DNA of 64,000 nucleotides from Bacillus sp. MYb209 (GTDB taxonomy: Bacteria > Bacillota > Bacilli > Bacillales > Bacillaceae_G), in contig NZ_PCNZ01000001.1 of the NCBI RefSeq assembly GCF_002975175.1, positions 124,001 through 188,000 of the forward strand, given 5' to 3'. The notes under the pieces are model-generated. The model saw only the letters and a list, made by a program, of their open reading frames with translations, was not told the DNA's origin and did no database searches. How positions within the stretch are numbered: position 1 is the stretch's first letter; the number at the start of each line of letters is the position of its first letter. Below are positions 47,037-56,498 of the stretch, piece after piece. The position numbers and the translations under genes are program-made.

Positions 47037-48251
47037 ATGTCAATTTCTTATTACAGGCTTCTTAAAACAAATAAAAACTTCAAAAAACTATTTTATGGTC
47101 AAACGTTAAGTGTACTTGGAGATTGGTTTCATACTGTAGCTTTATTAACATTCGTCTATAGCATAACAGAATCTCCGTTTATGATAGCGCTCACTTTTAT
47201 GAGTAAAGGATTACCTCAACTCCTTCTCAGCCCTTTCATAGGCGGAATTGTAGACCGTTTTTCAAAAAAAAAGATTATGATTTTCACCGATATTTTACGA
47301 GGAATTATCGTCCTCACTTATTTATTAGCGATCTATAAAATTGAGATTATTTTCATTCCTAATATATGTTTATCAGTACTTTCTTGCTTATTTGAGCCTG
47401 CTAAGCAATCAACTCTAAAGAATATCGTACATCGAAATCATTTAGTAACCGCTAACTCTCTTTCTAGTACAATCAATGGTTCTATGTCTATTATGGGGGC
47501 TTCTTTAGGTGGGGTTATTGCACAATCTTTAAGTATTGAGATCGCTTTTTTAATGAACAGCCTGTCATACTTTATTTCAGCCTTTATTATTCATAAAATG
47601 AATATCCCTTCTCGTAGTACTTTTAACACGAAAAAAGCATTTATTACTGATATAAAAGATGGTTATACATACATATTACAAAGAAAAATTATTTTAACAT
47701 TAATTCTTGTCGGAATTTCATGGGGCATTATTGGAGGCGCTTATCAGCTACTTCTAACAATCTATGCCGAAAGAATTTTCCACACTAACATTGGAATTTT
47801 ATATACGGTTCAAGGGGCTGGACTTATGATTGGCAGTCTCCTCGTTAATCTTTATATGTCTAAAAATGAAGAAAAAATGAAAAGAGCATTTGGTTGGGCC
47901 TATTTACTACAAGGAATTTTCTTTCTCGGATTCATTCTATCCGATCAACTTATTATCGGTATCATTACATTACTCTGTATGCGTATAGCAGGAGGAATCA
48001 TCGTTCCACTTGATACAACATTGCTACAAACGTATACGCCAGAAGACATGATTGGTAAAGTTTTTTCATTCCACTACTCCATTTACGGATCTCTTATTCA
48101 ATTATCTATGTTTATTACCGGATGGCTTTTAGAAATACTTTCTCCGCAAATAATCGGTAGTTCGCTAGCTTTATGCTGTATTTCCGTTAGTTTTATATGG
48201 CTTTTCTTATTTTATCGCGGGGATCTTAGTGAAGAATCTACTATCACTTAA
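47037..48251 (+). CDS. MFS transporter
   Basis: 404 residues, 12 helices, with GGIVDRFSKKK after helix 2, characteristic of macrolide/drug exporters of the MefA/EntS class. Operon partner of the VOC protein. A shortened copy of this gene recurs at 63.4-63.7 kb, on the far side of the accessory island. Weak ribosome site; probably coupled. Confidence 0.88.
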   Translation: MSISYYRLLKTNKNFKKLFYGQTLSVLGDWFHTVALLTFVYSITESPFMIALTFMSKGLPQLLLSPFIGGIVDRFSKKKIMIFTDILRGIIVLTYLLAIYKIEIIFIPNICLSVLSCLFEPAKQSTLKNIVHRNHLVTANSLSSTINGSMSIMGASLGGVIAQSLSIEIAFLMNSLSYFISAFIIHKMNIPSRSTFNTKKAFITDIKDGYTYILQRKIILTLILVGISWGIIGGAYQLLLTIYAERIFHTNIGILYTVQGAGLMIGSLLVNLYMSKNEEKMKRAFGWAYLLQGIFFLGFILSDQLIIGIITLLCMRIAGGIIVPLDTTLLQTYTPEDMIGKVFSFHYSIYGSLIQLSMFITGWLLEILSPQIIGSSLALCCISVSFIWLFLFYRGDLSEESTIT

Positions 48252-48252
48252 T

Positions 48253-48304
48253 GAGGTGGACCCAAAAGTAGCTGAATAGCTACTCGGGCTAACCTCTTTT
48301 TTAT
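48253..48304 (+). terminator. terminator-like hairpin after MFS gene
   Basis: AGTAGCT / AGCTACT inner stem within GAGGT / ACCTC, followed by TTTTTT. It differs from the terminator after the 63.6-kb copy. Confidence 0.7.
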
Positions 48305-48310
48305 TTGTAG

Positions 48311-48391
48311 GAAAAACCAAAAACGAGTACTGGGTATAAAACAAACAAAAGAACCTATCGTTGTACAGAATGTTTGGATTGTCCATTTTAA
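48311..48391 (+). mobile_element. IS1182-type transposase fragment
   Basis: A short frame, GYKTNKRTYRCTECLDCPF, then a stop. The Tyr/Cys-rich pattern matches the middle of IS1182-family transposases. Only about 27 codons remain. Confidence 0.5.
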
Positions 48392-48447
48392 GATAGTCGT
48401 GAACTATCTATTCATAAGTTGATATGCATTGTTTTTCCCAAAATTAA

Positions 48448-48651
48448 TTAACCAGATTTTATAGGAGAAGATTTTGATAAAGAATCCATGCATTGTTTTT
48501 TAATATAATGGTAAGTTCTGTGAGTATAATAAACTTTTGCAGTAGCAAGATTATCACAAAGAGAACACTTAATTTGATACGAAGCTTTGCTAACATGGGG
48601 AGTGTCTAACAATAGTAATGTTTCTTTCATGTGTGAGGTACAGACCCACAT
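48448..48651 (-). CDS. small CxxC protein, unknown
   Basis: 67 residues with one CSLC pair and many His/Tyr/Lys. AAGGGGTGACGTT precedes the ATG, so translation is likely. A half zinc ribbon is possible. Family not recognised. Confidence 0.55.
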   Translation of the reverse strand: MWVCTSHMKETLLLLDTPHVSKASYQIKCSLCDNLATAKVYYTHRTYHYIKKQCMDSLSKSSPIKSG

Positions 48652-48941
48652 AACGTCACCCCTTCATTAATATTTCACAGTAATCTTTACTCTCAAAGCG
48701 AAAAATGAAAAAATCTTTACTCTGTGGAGTCACTTTCTTCTTAAGTTTATCTGGCTTTCATTTCTTCAATTGTTCTGCAATTATCTAATCCCAATAGATC
48801 GAAATATTTTTTAATTGTTTTATAGGGCTTTTAACTAATTTTTACTGCCTGCCTACAATTATTGTGCTTTCTTTCGGAAAATTTTTTATCAGTTTTATAT
48901 GATAAAGATGATTTCTAGAAACATCTATTAGACATAAGCTA
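48652..48941. other. gene-poor stretch
   Basis: No recognised gene; likely decayed sequence between the IS fragment and pseudogenes. Confidence 0.5.
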
Positions 48942-49123
48942 CTACCCAAGTTGCTCCTGTTTGTTTACTTCTGAATATTTTATCATCATAAATTCATTGA
49001 CCACTAAATCTAACTTTTGGCTGAATTCAACGGTTTTTTGGTTAGTTAATCCATATTTCTGCGCCGATATTTCCATTTCGCGTTTGAATTGATTGTATTC
49101 ATTTAAATTTTTTTCAGCTTCAT
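48942..49123 (-). pseudogene. Spo0E-like phosphatase, frameshifted
   Basis: ATG 49123 has GGAGG seven bases upstream but the frame reads MKLKKI and stops. If an A7 run at 49108-49114 held A8, it would read NLNEYNQFKREMEISAQKYG and the Spo0E signature SQKLDLVVNEFM to 48942. One-base lesion or homopolymer error. Confidence 0.65.
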
Positions 49124-49321
49124 GAAGCTTCCTCCAATCATAACGTAAGCATAATATTTTCCGTAAATCGTATAAGGTTTGAGAGCACTCTTTAAAGATT
49201 GAATGGCCCCTGCTTTGCTATTCAACTAAATTAAGCACGATTGTGCAATTTGCCACAGAAATTATATAAGGGTGATACGTGTAAAAACTCTCATTCTTTC
49301 AAAGATAGGAATTTTATGTTT
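49124..49321. other. stretch without a recognised gene
   Basis: A frame with residues like IYGKYYAYVMIGGS leads into the Spo0E start but has no start of its own; not identified. Confidence 0.4.
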
Positions 49322-50104
49322 ATTTACACTTTTTGCTCAAGAAGTTTTCGGGTATAGATGGTTACCCATTTCCTTGGCAGCAGGCCCACACATTTAGCCA
49401 TAAATTTATTTTTAAAGCCCGGAATGATTACCCTTTTATTCTTCATTAATCCTTCAAAGCCGCACTTGGCAACCGTTTGCGGATCCAACATGTTCTTATT
49501 GAACCTTCGTGCCTGCCCCGGCGAATTGCTGCGTGAGTGTTGTTTTGGTAAAACTTGGACATAGCACTGAGACTTGAACCCCGGTTCCTTTCAGTTCTTC
49601 AGCAATCGCTTCCGAAAAGGATAAGACGTACGATTTACTCGCTCCATACATCGACATTCGTGGAACCGGCTGAAAGGCTGCCAGTGAAGCCACGTTTAAA
49701 ATTTTACCTTGCTTTCGTTTCACCATGTCATCCACAAAAAGTCTAGTTAAATACGTAAGCGAAATCATATTGAGTTGCAGATATTCCATTTCCTTCTGAA
49801 TATCCACTTCCGTCATAAGTCCGAATCCGCCCGCTCCGGCATTATTAATCAAAATATCGATGTCAATTCCCTCGGTTTTCAAGTGTCGATGCAAGCTCTC
49901 TACCGTTGTATAGTTTCCTAAATCGCCAGCAAAAGTATTTACTTGCATACCATAATCCTTTTTTAAATTCTCCGCTTGTTGCTCCAGCAACGTTGCGTCT
50001 CTGGCGACTAACACCAAATTATAGCTATGACCTGCGAAAATTTTAACGAATTCCAAACCAATTCCTTTTGTAGCACCTGTAATTAAAACAGTTTCTGTTC
50101 TCAT
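49322..50104 (-). pseudogene. short-chain dehydrogenase, frameshifted
   Basis: Start 50104 follows GGGGAGGAGA. The frame has Rossmann motif TGATKGIG, NNAGAG and catalytic Tyr-x-x-x-Lys (YGASK), then stops after GTKVQ. In the next frame it continues KNMLDPQTVAKCGFEGLMKN and ends LLEQKV at 49322. A single-base change near 49497 separates them. The catalytic part is intact but about 57 residues are lost. Confidence 0.75.
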
Positions 50105-50126
50105 CCGTCTCCTCCCCATGTTTTAT

Positions 50127-50412
50127 TTATCCAGTTGAGCAATGAGAAATTACTTTATCCCTGTCTTGAACAACAGATTCAGAATCTGTTACATCCAGTG
50201 CCAGGACAAGGGCTCGTTTCCCTAATACCTCGATTCCTTTCATAACTTTCTCGTAAGCCTCTATACGACGTGAACATACTACAACGTTTGCATCTTCCTT
50301 TACCAACACAAATGCTTTCAGGATCCTTTAACCCGCTACTATCTTCAGTAACTATTTCTGTCCCGTTAAAACAAACAATTGTTTTGATACCTTTAATTTT
50401 TTGAATGTTCAA
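50127..50412 (-). pseudogene. decayed N-terminal copy of the 52.2-kb dehydrogenase
   Basis: Segments in two frames (VVVCSRRIEAYEKVMKGIEV; ALVLALDVTDSESVVQ) match VIVCSRRIEVCEEVVKEIEA and the following part of the intact enzyme at 52184-52972. The Rossmann Gly motif is mutated and the C-terminal two thirds are absent. Confidence 0.7.
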
Positions 50413-50446
50413 AATTCTATAAAACTTATTATTGTTATCAATTATA

Positions 50447-50516
50447 CTTATAAATTATAATTAAATAAAATTAAAGAATTTAATCTGTAAGTAAGTAATA
50501 CTAATATTCGAAAAGG
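50447..50516 (+). promoter_or_regulatory. island regulatory cassette, copy a
   Basis: TTATAATTAAATAAAATTAA followed by GTAAGTAAGTAATACTAATATTC, between a dehydrogenase remnant and the intact LysR gene. It is the reference copy of a segment repeated six times in the island and contains TTAAA-GAA-TTTAA, an inverted repeat of LysR-site type. Confidence 0.65.
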
Positions 50517-50525
50517 GGAGCGGTC

Positions 50526-51431
50526 ATGAACATTGAGCAATTAGTATATATTATTGAGGTCTCAAAACACAGTTCTCTGACTAAAGCAGCACAGAATCTT
50601 CATGTGACCCAATCTACGATTAGCCAATCCATTACCAGCTTAGAAAAGGAGTTAGGGATTAAGATCCTTAATCGCTCACGGGGACACGGTGCTGTACCAA
50701 CCGATGAAGGTAGAATCATTCTAAAACTTGCCTACGGAGTACTGAGAAAAATTGAAGAAATAAAAGAGACAGCCAGCTCATTCAACTCCATGGAAGTGGG
50801 AGAACTAAGGTTATCTTCTTTACCCGGATTGACGACGTTTCTAGTAAAAGCTATAGCTGCTTTTAGACAGGAATATCCACATGTAAATGTGGAGGTTACC
50901 GAAAAAAGTGGACATGCTGTAATTGAAGATATTCGACAGCATAAGACCGACATCGGACTGATTACGTATTCGCCCGATTTAAATGTAAATATGGAAGGAA
51001 TAGCTTTTGAAACACTATTTGAAGGGAAACAGAAAGTATATGTTTCTAAGCATTCCCCCTTAGCGTTTCTTGGTACCATAACTCCTCATGATATACTTGA
51101 TCAAACTCTCGTTACATATAAAGGTGAATTTATGCAGTATTTTGTTCAAGATTTCTTTAACAAATATAAACCCTTAAAAATCCTATTTACATCAAACAAT
51201 ATGGATGGAGTTCTCCAAGCCATCATCGAAAGTTTAGCTATTACATTTGCTCCTGATTTCGTAATGAAAAATTATCCCCCTGTCAACAATGGTGATATCA
51301 TTCCCGTTGATTTGATGAATCATAGGACTGTAAATATTTCTTTAGGAATGGTTCGATCAGAGAATAAACATCTATCCACTTTTGCCAACAAATATATTTA
51401 TCATCTAAAATCCCAAATTATTAAGAGTTAA
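50526..51431 (+). CDS. LysR-family regulator of the island
   Basis: 301 residues: helix-turn-helix SSLTKAAQNLHVTQSTISQS and an effector domain. AAGGGGAG precedes the start. Fragments of this same gene lie at 53.1 and 55.3 kb next to copies of its promoter, so this is the only intact copy and probably controls all the units preceded by that cassette. Confidence 0.9.
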   Translation: MNIEQLVYIIEVSKHSSLTKAAQNLHVTQSTISQSITSLEKELGIKILNRSRGHGAVPTDEGRIILKLAYGVLRKIEEIKETASSFNSMEVGELRLSSLPGLTTFLVKAIAAFRQEYPHVNVEVTEKSGHAVIEDIRQHKTDIGLITYSPDLNVNMEGIAFETLFEGKQKVYVSKHSPLAFLGTITPHDILDQTLVTYKGEFMQYFVQDFFNKYKPLKILFTSNNMDGVLQAIIESLAITFAPDFVMKNYPPVNNGDIIPVDLMNHRTVNISLGMVRSENKHLSTFANKYIYHLKSQIIKS

Positions 51432-51486
51432 AAAAGAAAAAAGAGGAGCATCTTCGTCACATGAACGTCGCGCTTCTCTTTTTTAC
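51432..51486. terminator. bidirectional intrinsic terminator
   Basis: Stem AAAAGAGGAGC / GCTTCTCTTTT with one wobble between convergent genes. Confidence 0.8.
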
Positions 51487-51497
51487 GAATCTATCTT

Positions 51498-51974
51498 TTA
51501 AAATTTAGTCACATCGACAGGTGCAATTCCTTCAGCTGCGCAATGCTCATGGTATTTTTTCAGAAATGACTCCCAATTATCTCTGGCAATTATTTCTCCA
51601 TTCTCACCTAAATAGTCTAATGTTCCTTCAACAATATTAAGCGTAATAACTTCTTCATCCCCTACAGCTTGAGGTGTATGGGATGAGCCAGCTGGCTCAT
51701 AAACGACATCACCAGCTTTAGAGACCCAAGGATCCTCGAGATATCTCCAAGTGCCTTGGACGGTATAAACAATGACCGTACCAGGGTGAAAATGAGCAGG
51801 AAGCTGCATAGCCGCAGGAACTTTTAATAGCGTAACCGTCTGTCCTGTCACCGGGTTTGCCTTAAGCAATTTAAACTTCGAATCTCCAAAATAAGGAATC
51901 CAAGGTAAATCATCTGGACAAATATTATTGGCATGAAATGCCACTACCTCTTTTACATTCTTTACGTTTCCCAT
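51498..51974 (-). CDS. cupin, 2,4'-dihydroxyacetophenone dioxygenase-like
   Basis: 158 residues with a cupin core: LPAHFHPGTVIVYTVQGTW gives two His ligands, and VVYEPAGSSHTPQAV the third. It resembles DAD, an iron enzyme that cleaves the C-C bond of aromatic hydroxyketones to an aromatic acid and formate. The activity here is inferred from family likeness. GAGGGG precedes the ATG. Confidence 0.72.
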   Translation of the reverse strand: MGNVKNVKEVVAFHANNICPDDLPWIPYFGDSKFKLLKANPVTGQTVTLLKVPAAMQLPAHFHPGTVIVYTVQGTWRYLEDPWVSKAGDVVYEPAGSSHTPQAVGDEEVITLNIVEGTLDYLGENGEIIARDNWESFLKKYHEHCAAEGIAPVDVTKF

Positions 51975-52183
51975 TTATATCCCCTCTTTCAATTTTTTAA
52001 AATCAGCATATTGATAACGCTTACAATAGTCAGTTGATTAACTATTGCGAATCTATCATTTTCAGTGTGTTCATAATTAAAAATTAAGTGAAATGATTAT
52101 TTTTAACTTATAATTAACTTCTACTAATTCACACCCTCAATTTGATATATTCACGAATTAAGTTTAATTATTTTTTGGGGGAT

Positions 52184-52972
52184 TTACTTAGCACCAAGTC
52201 CCCCATCAAGAGTCAATATTTGTCCTGTACAATAATCAGAAGCTGCTGAAGCAAAATAAAGGACTGCTCCTACTAAATCTTTGTCTCTACCTAACCTCCT
52301 TACTGGAACTTGGGAGGCGATAATCGGACCGGCCTTATGCACAAGTGTTCCCGGTATTTCTGGGTTATTCATTCCAGTAGTGAAAACTCCAGGAGCAATA
52401 GAATTCACATGTACACCATGGCGGCCCCACTTAACTGCAAGATCCTTCGTTAAAGTCATAACTGCACCCTTACTTGTTGTATATCCTACAGAATCTACTG
52501 CTTCTGGGTCAGTACCTTTAAAGCCGATTGAAGAAGAAATGTTAATGATTTTTCCGTATTCGTTGTCTATCATATGTCTTCCTACAGCCTGACACATTAA
52601 AAATGTTCCTGTCACATTTGTATCGAGCATAGCTTGCCATTGCGTTAAAGGCATGTCCGTAGCAGGCGTTTCAAAAACCGTTCCGCTACTGTTGACTAAA
52701 ATTTCGATTTTCCCAAAATGAGAAACCGCTATCTCCACACCTTGAGCGATAGATTCAGGAACTGTTATATCCAATGATAAGGCAAGTGCTTGTCCTCCTA
52801 ACGCCTCGATTTCTTTCACAACTTCTTCGCAAACTTCTATACGACGTGAGCAAACTATCACATTTGCACCGGCCTCAGCTAACGCCAGTGCCATTACACG
52901 TCCTAACCCGCTACCACCTCCGGTGACCATTGCTGTCTGTCCTGTTAAATCAAACAATTGTGTAGATGACAT
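52184..52972 (-). CDS. short-chain dehydrogenase/reductase
   Basis: 262 residues: TGGGSGLG (NAD(P) binding), NSSG, catalytic Ser and YTTSK, and the C-terminal DGGLGAK typical of FabG-like classical SDRs. Start 52972 follows AAGGGGG; a longer frame has no ribosome site. Preceded by regulatory cassette copy b. Confidence 0.9.
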   Translation of the reverse strand: MSSTQLFDLTGQTAMVTGGGSGLGRVMALALAEAGANVIVCSRRIEVCEEVVKEIEALGGQALALSLDITVPESIAQGVEIAVSHFGKIEILVNSSGTVFETPATDMPLTQWQAMLDTNVTGTFLMCQAVGRHMIDNEYGKIINISSSIGFKGTDPEAVDSVGYTTSKGAVMTLTKDLAVKWGRHGVHVNSIAPGVFTTGMNNPEIPGTLVHKAGPIIASQVPVRRLGRDKDLVGAVLYFASAASDYCTGQILTLDGGLGAK

Positions 52973-53035
52973 TCTAGACCCCCTTAAAAATTTTAAATAT
53001 TCGAAATTTTTAAAACTCACTATATTATGGATTAT

Positions 53036-53106
53036 ACTCATAAGTTATAATTAAATAAAATTAAAGATTTTAATGTGCAAATAAATATTATTAATATTCA
53101 AAAAGG
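53036..53106 (+). promoter_or_regulatory. island regulatory cassette, copy b
   Basis: AGTTATAATTAAATAAAATT then TATTATTAATATTCAAAAAGG, between the dehydrogenase and a LysR remnant; same orientation relative to its target as copy a. Confidence 0.65.
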
Positions 53107-53109
53107 AAT

Positions 53110-53310
53110 ACAGTATCAATATTGAACAACTACCATAAATATGGACGGGATTTTCCAATTCACCTTTGAAAGTTTGCCATTACATGTTCTCCTGATTTCG
53201 TAATAAAAATTATCACCCTGTCATAAAAGGTGATATCATTCCAATTGATTTGGTGATTCATAAGCACTTAAATATTTCTTTTAGGTTGGTTCAATCAGAA
53301 GATAACTTGC
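53110..53310 (+). pseudogene. LysR gene remnant b (large internal deletion)
   Basis: Starts with ATTGAACAACTA, then jumps to sequence matching 51200-51365 of the intact LysR (CTCCTGATTTCGTAATAAAA, GGTGATATCATTCC). About 650 bases are missing and several stops are present. Confidence 0.75.
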
Positions 53311-53351
53311 TTTTTTTGCTACCTGCGAAGCTCCAAATTCTGTCGTACAAC

Positions 53352-53486
53352 CTATTTTACTTCATCTTCTACTTCAATATAATCATCCGAGTAAGTCTCG
53401 GACATCTTCTCTTGACAATTCCAACACTCGCTGCGATTCCGTTCCATAATGGCTAATACTTCATGACAATGTACACAACGATCCAT
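53352..53486 (-). CDS. small zinc-ribbon-like protein
   Basis: 44 residues with two Cys pairs, MDRCVHCHEVL and ECWNCQEKM, followed by an acidic tail. The pairs are 14 residues apart, enough for one zinc ribbon. GGGAGG precedes the ATG. It lies 60 bases after the MFS gene on the same strand and may be its operon partner; the other MFS copy lacks it. Confidence 0.65.
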   Translation of the reverse strand: MDRCVHCHEVLAIMERNRSECWNCQEKMSETYSDDYIEVEDEVK

Positions 53487-53545
53487 TTAGCAACCTCCCT
53501 TTCATATTTACTCCTTTCTTTCCCTCCCCGATCCATCATTAATTT

Positions 53546-54835
53546 TTAAATACTTACTTGCTCCTCTGCTTTTATTGTTGTATGACTTTGATTCGCGGGA
53601 CGTACAACAATCAAAAACAGTAATCCAATAACGAACATACACAAAGCAGTTACTTGAAATCCATAACGATATCCCATTTCCTCAGTCGCTGCATACTGGA
53701 TGAAATACCCGAATACGAGCGGAGCAATAATACTTGTTGAGCTTGCAAGAGCAACGTAAATCCCTTGTGCTTTTCCAATGTTTTTTGGAGAAAAAAAATC
53801 CATCAATATTGCAGGTGCAAGTGAAAGAATGACATACGCAAAACCTGGAGCAAGGGTGAAAAACAAAATGGATATAGCACTTGAATTCACGGCATTTGCT
53901 ATATATACACAAAGAGCAGATAGTACCATGGTGGAACCGGCAACATTTATTCGTGCTTTACGAATGTCCCCAGTTTTGCGATAAATCCGGTCTGATAGCA
54001 TAGAAAAGCCAATTTGACTAATGGCAGCGAAAAGAAAAGGTAACGACACAGCTAATTTTAATGTTTGATTATCAAAATGTTGAACTTTGGTAAAGTATGC
54101 CGGAAACCATATAGCTTGAACGGACAATAACCAATAGGCACAACCTCCACACAAAATAATAAAAACAAAATTTTTAGATAAAAGATGCGGAAGAAACTGA
54201 CGCCAAGAAACCTTGGAGAGGGTTGATGAATGCTGCTCCTCTTGATGAAAAGAAGGCAACCCGATTTCTTGTGGACTGTCTTTACCGAAAATGACCCATA
54301 AAACTAATACAATCAGCCCAACAATCCCCATGACTAGAAAAGCAGATCTCCATCCATATTGATTGATCAAGGAGATTAATAATGGTGTAGCAATTGCAGG
54401 CCCAATTGTTGCTCCACAGAGAACAGCGCCAAAGCCTATACCATGTCTATGTTTTGGGAACCATTTTCCAACTATAGCCGTTGATAGAGCAGGGGCTGCA
54501 CCTTCGCCTGCTCCCAAGATCATTCTTGTAAAGACTAGCAGAGATAGACTAGAAACAAAAGGTGTAATAAATTGAACAATCAACCATACCAGCGACATCC
54601 AAGTTAACATTTTTTTCGTGTTTTTGGAATCGGCCATGCCCCCAAGAATGATAGAGGAAAAGGTGAAGAACCAAAAGAAGGAACTTCCCACCAATCCCCA
54701 TTGCGAAGGACTTAAATGTAACTCTTTCATTACTGGAACGGAAACCAAACCAATGATAATTTTATCAACTTGGTTGATCATACCTGAAGCAACTAGAAAT
54801 AATAATATAATCCAAGAATATTTTGGGGTGTTCAA
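53546..54835 (-). CDS. MFS organic-anion transporter (ACS-like), copy 1
   Basis: 429 residues, 12 helices, with GGMADSKNTKK after helix 2 and RMILGAGEGAAPALSTAIVG in helix 4, typical of the anion:cation symporter group that imports organic acids. Starts at TTG with AGGGGAG nine bases before. Intact, unlike copy 2 at 59.2-60.5 kb, to which it is nearly identical. Confidence 0.88.
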   Translation of the reverse strand: MNTPKYSWIILLFLVASGMINQVDKIIIGLVSVPVMKELHLSPSQWGLVGSSFFWFFTFSSIILGGMADSKNTKKMLTWMSLVWLIVQFITPFVSSLSLLVFTRMILGAGEGAAPALSTAIVGKWFPKHRHGIGFGAVLCGATIGPAIATPLLISLINQYGWRSAFLVMGIVGLIVLVLWVIFGKDSPQEIGLPSFHQEEQHSSTLSKVSWRQFLPHLLSKNFVFIILCGGCAYWLLSVQAIWFPAYFTKVQHFDNQTLKLAVSLPFLFAAISQIGFSMLSDRIYRKTGDIRKARINVAGSTMVLSALCVYIANAVNSSAISILFFTLAPGFAYVILSLAPAILMDFFSPKNIGKAQGIYVALASSTSIIAPLVFGYFIQYAATEEMGYRYGFQVTALCMFVIGLLFLIVVRPANQSHTTIKAEEQVSI

Positions 54836-54850
54836 TATAACAATCTCCCC

Positions 54851-55008
54851 TTACCTTAAGTTTTCTACAATACCACCGCGACCTGCTTTACCTGTCTTCT
54901 CATCAATAAACATCGCTAAATCACGTGCAACTTCTCGGCCGTTTGGCATCGTGAGCCATGATCTTAGTAAATGACGTTTACGTTCTGGTTCTTCATAATG
55001 TGTATAAA
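54851..55008 (-). pseudogene. TauD/TfdA oxygenase remnant (C-terminal part)
   Basis: The frame YEEPERKRHLLRSWLTMPNG continues to FIDEKTGKAGRGGIVENLR, matching the C-terminus of the intact TauD at 60587-61642. The rest is missing. It stands just before MFS copy 1, the same order as in the intact unit. Confidence 0.8.
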
Positions 55009-55059
55009 ATTACTGCAAGCCTCCCTAAGTATGAAAGCGTTACCATAATTTTATAGATT

Positions 55060-55136
55060 GTTTCCTAATAAAAGATCAACTTCAACTTCAACTCCATCTC
55101 CCTTCTCAAATTCTTTGTCAGATAAATTATAACTTC
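55060..55136 (-). pseudogene. acyl-CoA ligase remnant
   Basis: TTTCCTAATAAAAGA, CCATCTCCCTT and GATAAATTATAACTT match pieces of the 5' part of the ligase gene at 61680-63194 (its complement near 63.0-63.2 kb). About 77 bases remain. Confidence 0.6.
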
Positions 55137-55217
55137 TTAAGTGCTGTCCTCCTTCTCCGCCTACGCGAAAGTGCTTTAAATAACAACCGATACAACCGCA
55201 TGGATTGTTATTTAGAT

Positions 55218-55291
55218 TATATTCATAATTTTCAGATAAATAAAATTAAAAGTTTTAATATGTAAGTAAATATCGCTAATATTCAAAAGGG
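55218..55291 (+). promoter_or_regulatory. island regulatory cassette, copy c
   Basis: AAATAAAATTAAAAGTTTTA then GTAAGTAAATATCGCTAATATTC, between the ligase remnant and a LysR remnant. Confidence 0.6.
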
Positions 55292-55299
55292 ATACAGTT

Positions 55300-55352
55300 A
55301 TAGACAGTAAACAATTACAATATATTGTTGAAATCACAAAACACAACTCTCT
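55300..55352 (+). pseudogene. LysR gene remnant c
   Basis: CAATTACAATATATTGTTGA and TCACAAAACACAACTCTCT align with the first 50 bases of the intact LysR gene; the start codon is now ATA. A bcr1-like fragment follows. Confidence 0.65.
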
Positions 55353-55355
55353 ACC

Positions 55356-55414
55356 TATCTTCTTCGCTTCTCTCAACCTTGAGATGGACACAAATAGCGG
55401 GATAAACAAGAATA
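55356..55414 (+). repeat. bcr1-like repeat, partial copy D
   Basis: TATCTTCTTCGCTT...AGCGGGATAAAC resembles the distal third of copy A (CTAACTTCTTTGCTT...GCGGGATAAA). Degenerate. Confidence 0.4.
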
Positions 55415-55521
55415 GGAGTGTGCTCCTCCCCTTGAAGAGCCTATTCAATCGTACAAGACCGATACATTTTACAGAGTAAGGTATCTGTCCTATTTTCATT
55501 ATTTACAAAATAACTTTTTTT

Positions 55522-55579
55522 ATATTAGTAATACTTACTTACAAATTAAAATCTTTAATTTTATTTAATTATAATTTAT
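55522..55579 (-). promoter_or_regulatory. island regulatory cassette, copy d (inverted)
   Basis: TATTAGTAATACTTACTTAC then TTAATTTTATTTAATTATAA, the complement of the cassette, placed before the plus-strand dehydrogenase at 55672, so the target gene is again on the side opposite to LysR. Confidence 0.65.
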
Positions 55580-55671
55580 CTGTAGAATTAAAAATAGAAA
55601 TGATTCAATATTCTCGGGATTTATTTCCAAGTTTGATCTTTTACGGTTAAATCAAAACAGGGGGTTAAAAT

Positions 55672-56445
55672 ATGGACTTAAAGTTATCTGGAAAAAAAGC
55701 ACTTATTATTGGAGGAAGCCGCGGGATTGGTAAAGCTACTGCCCGTCAGTTGGCTCTGGAAGGTGTAGATTGTACGATTTGTTCAAGAAACGAATCCTCA
55801 CTAAAAATTGCGGCAGAGGAATTAGCCCAAGAAACAAAAAGAAATATCTATCCGATTGTGGCAGATACTACTGATCCTGACTCTATTCTAAATTTAGTTG
55901 AAAAATCAGCAGCAACAATGGGAGGCATCGATATTTTAGTCAACAGTGGAGCTCGTGTTGGCGGCTTTGAGCCAGAAGATTTTAATAGTATTAAAGATGA
56001 ACTTATTTTGAAAGATTTTGAAGAAAAGTATATGGGCTATTTTCGTTGTATCCGAGCTGTAGCTCCCTATATGATTGAAAATAATTGGGGACGTATTATA
56101 AGTATAAGTGGTCTAGCTGCTAGAATTGGCGGTAATTATTTTAGTTCCGGTCCACGTAATGCATCTGTTGTCCATTTAACAAAATCTGCATCATTGGAGT
56201 TAGGAAAGCATGGAATTAACGTCAATGCTGTTTATCCAGGGATTGTCGATACTGAAATGTTTAGAAATCGAGTCACTAACGAAGATGCTTTGCGTCAGAT
56301 GGCAGCACTCAATGCAATCGGCCGCCTGATTACAGTAGAAGAAATTGCCAATGTCATTACCTTCTTGGCTTCACCTTTGGCAGCATCTATTACTGGTGAT
56401 GTTATTTCGGTAACCGGTGGAATTGGAGATACCGTTTTTTACTAA
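55672..56445 (+). CDS. short-chain dehydrogenase/reductase
   Basis: 257 residues: GGSRGIG, NSGAR in place of NNAG, and a classical SDR C-terminus (VTGGIGD). The usual YxxxK catalytic pair is unclear: the expected place reads SSGPRNASVVHLTKSA, with no Tyr, so activity is doubtful or altered. AGGGGG precedes the ATG. Preceded by cassette copy d. Confidence 0.82.
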   Translation: MDLKLSGKKALIIGGSRGIGKATARQLALEGVDCTICSRNESSLKIAAEELAQETKRNIYPIVADTTDPDSILNLVEKSAATMGGIDILVNSGARVGGFEPEDFNSIKDELILKDFEEKYMGYFRCIRAVAPYMIENNWGRIISISGLAARIGGNYFSSGPRNASVVHLTKSASLELGKHGINVNAVYPGIVDTEMFRNRVTNEDALRQMAALNAIGRLITVEEIANVITFLASPLAASITGDVISVTGGIGDTVFY

Positions 56446-56498
56446 AAAGCTAGGATAGATATTGTAACTGTATCTTAGATTACCAATAATAGTGTATT

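Noticed and set aside
48311-49321. Complete insertion sequence
   Set aside because: Only a short transposase-like frame is left and no terminal inverted repeats were found.
55212-55499. 95-residue minus-strand open frame
   Set aside because: It crosses a LysR remnant, a regulatory cassette and a repeat fragment and has no ribosome site; it is a chance frame.
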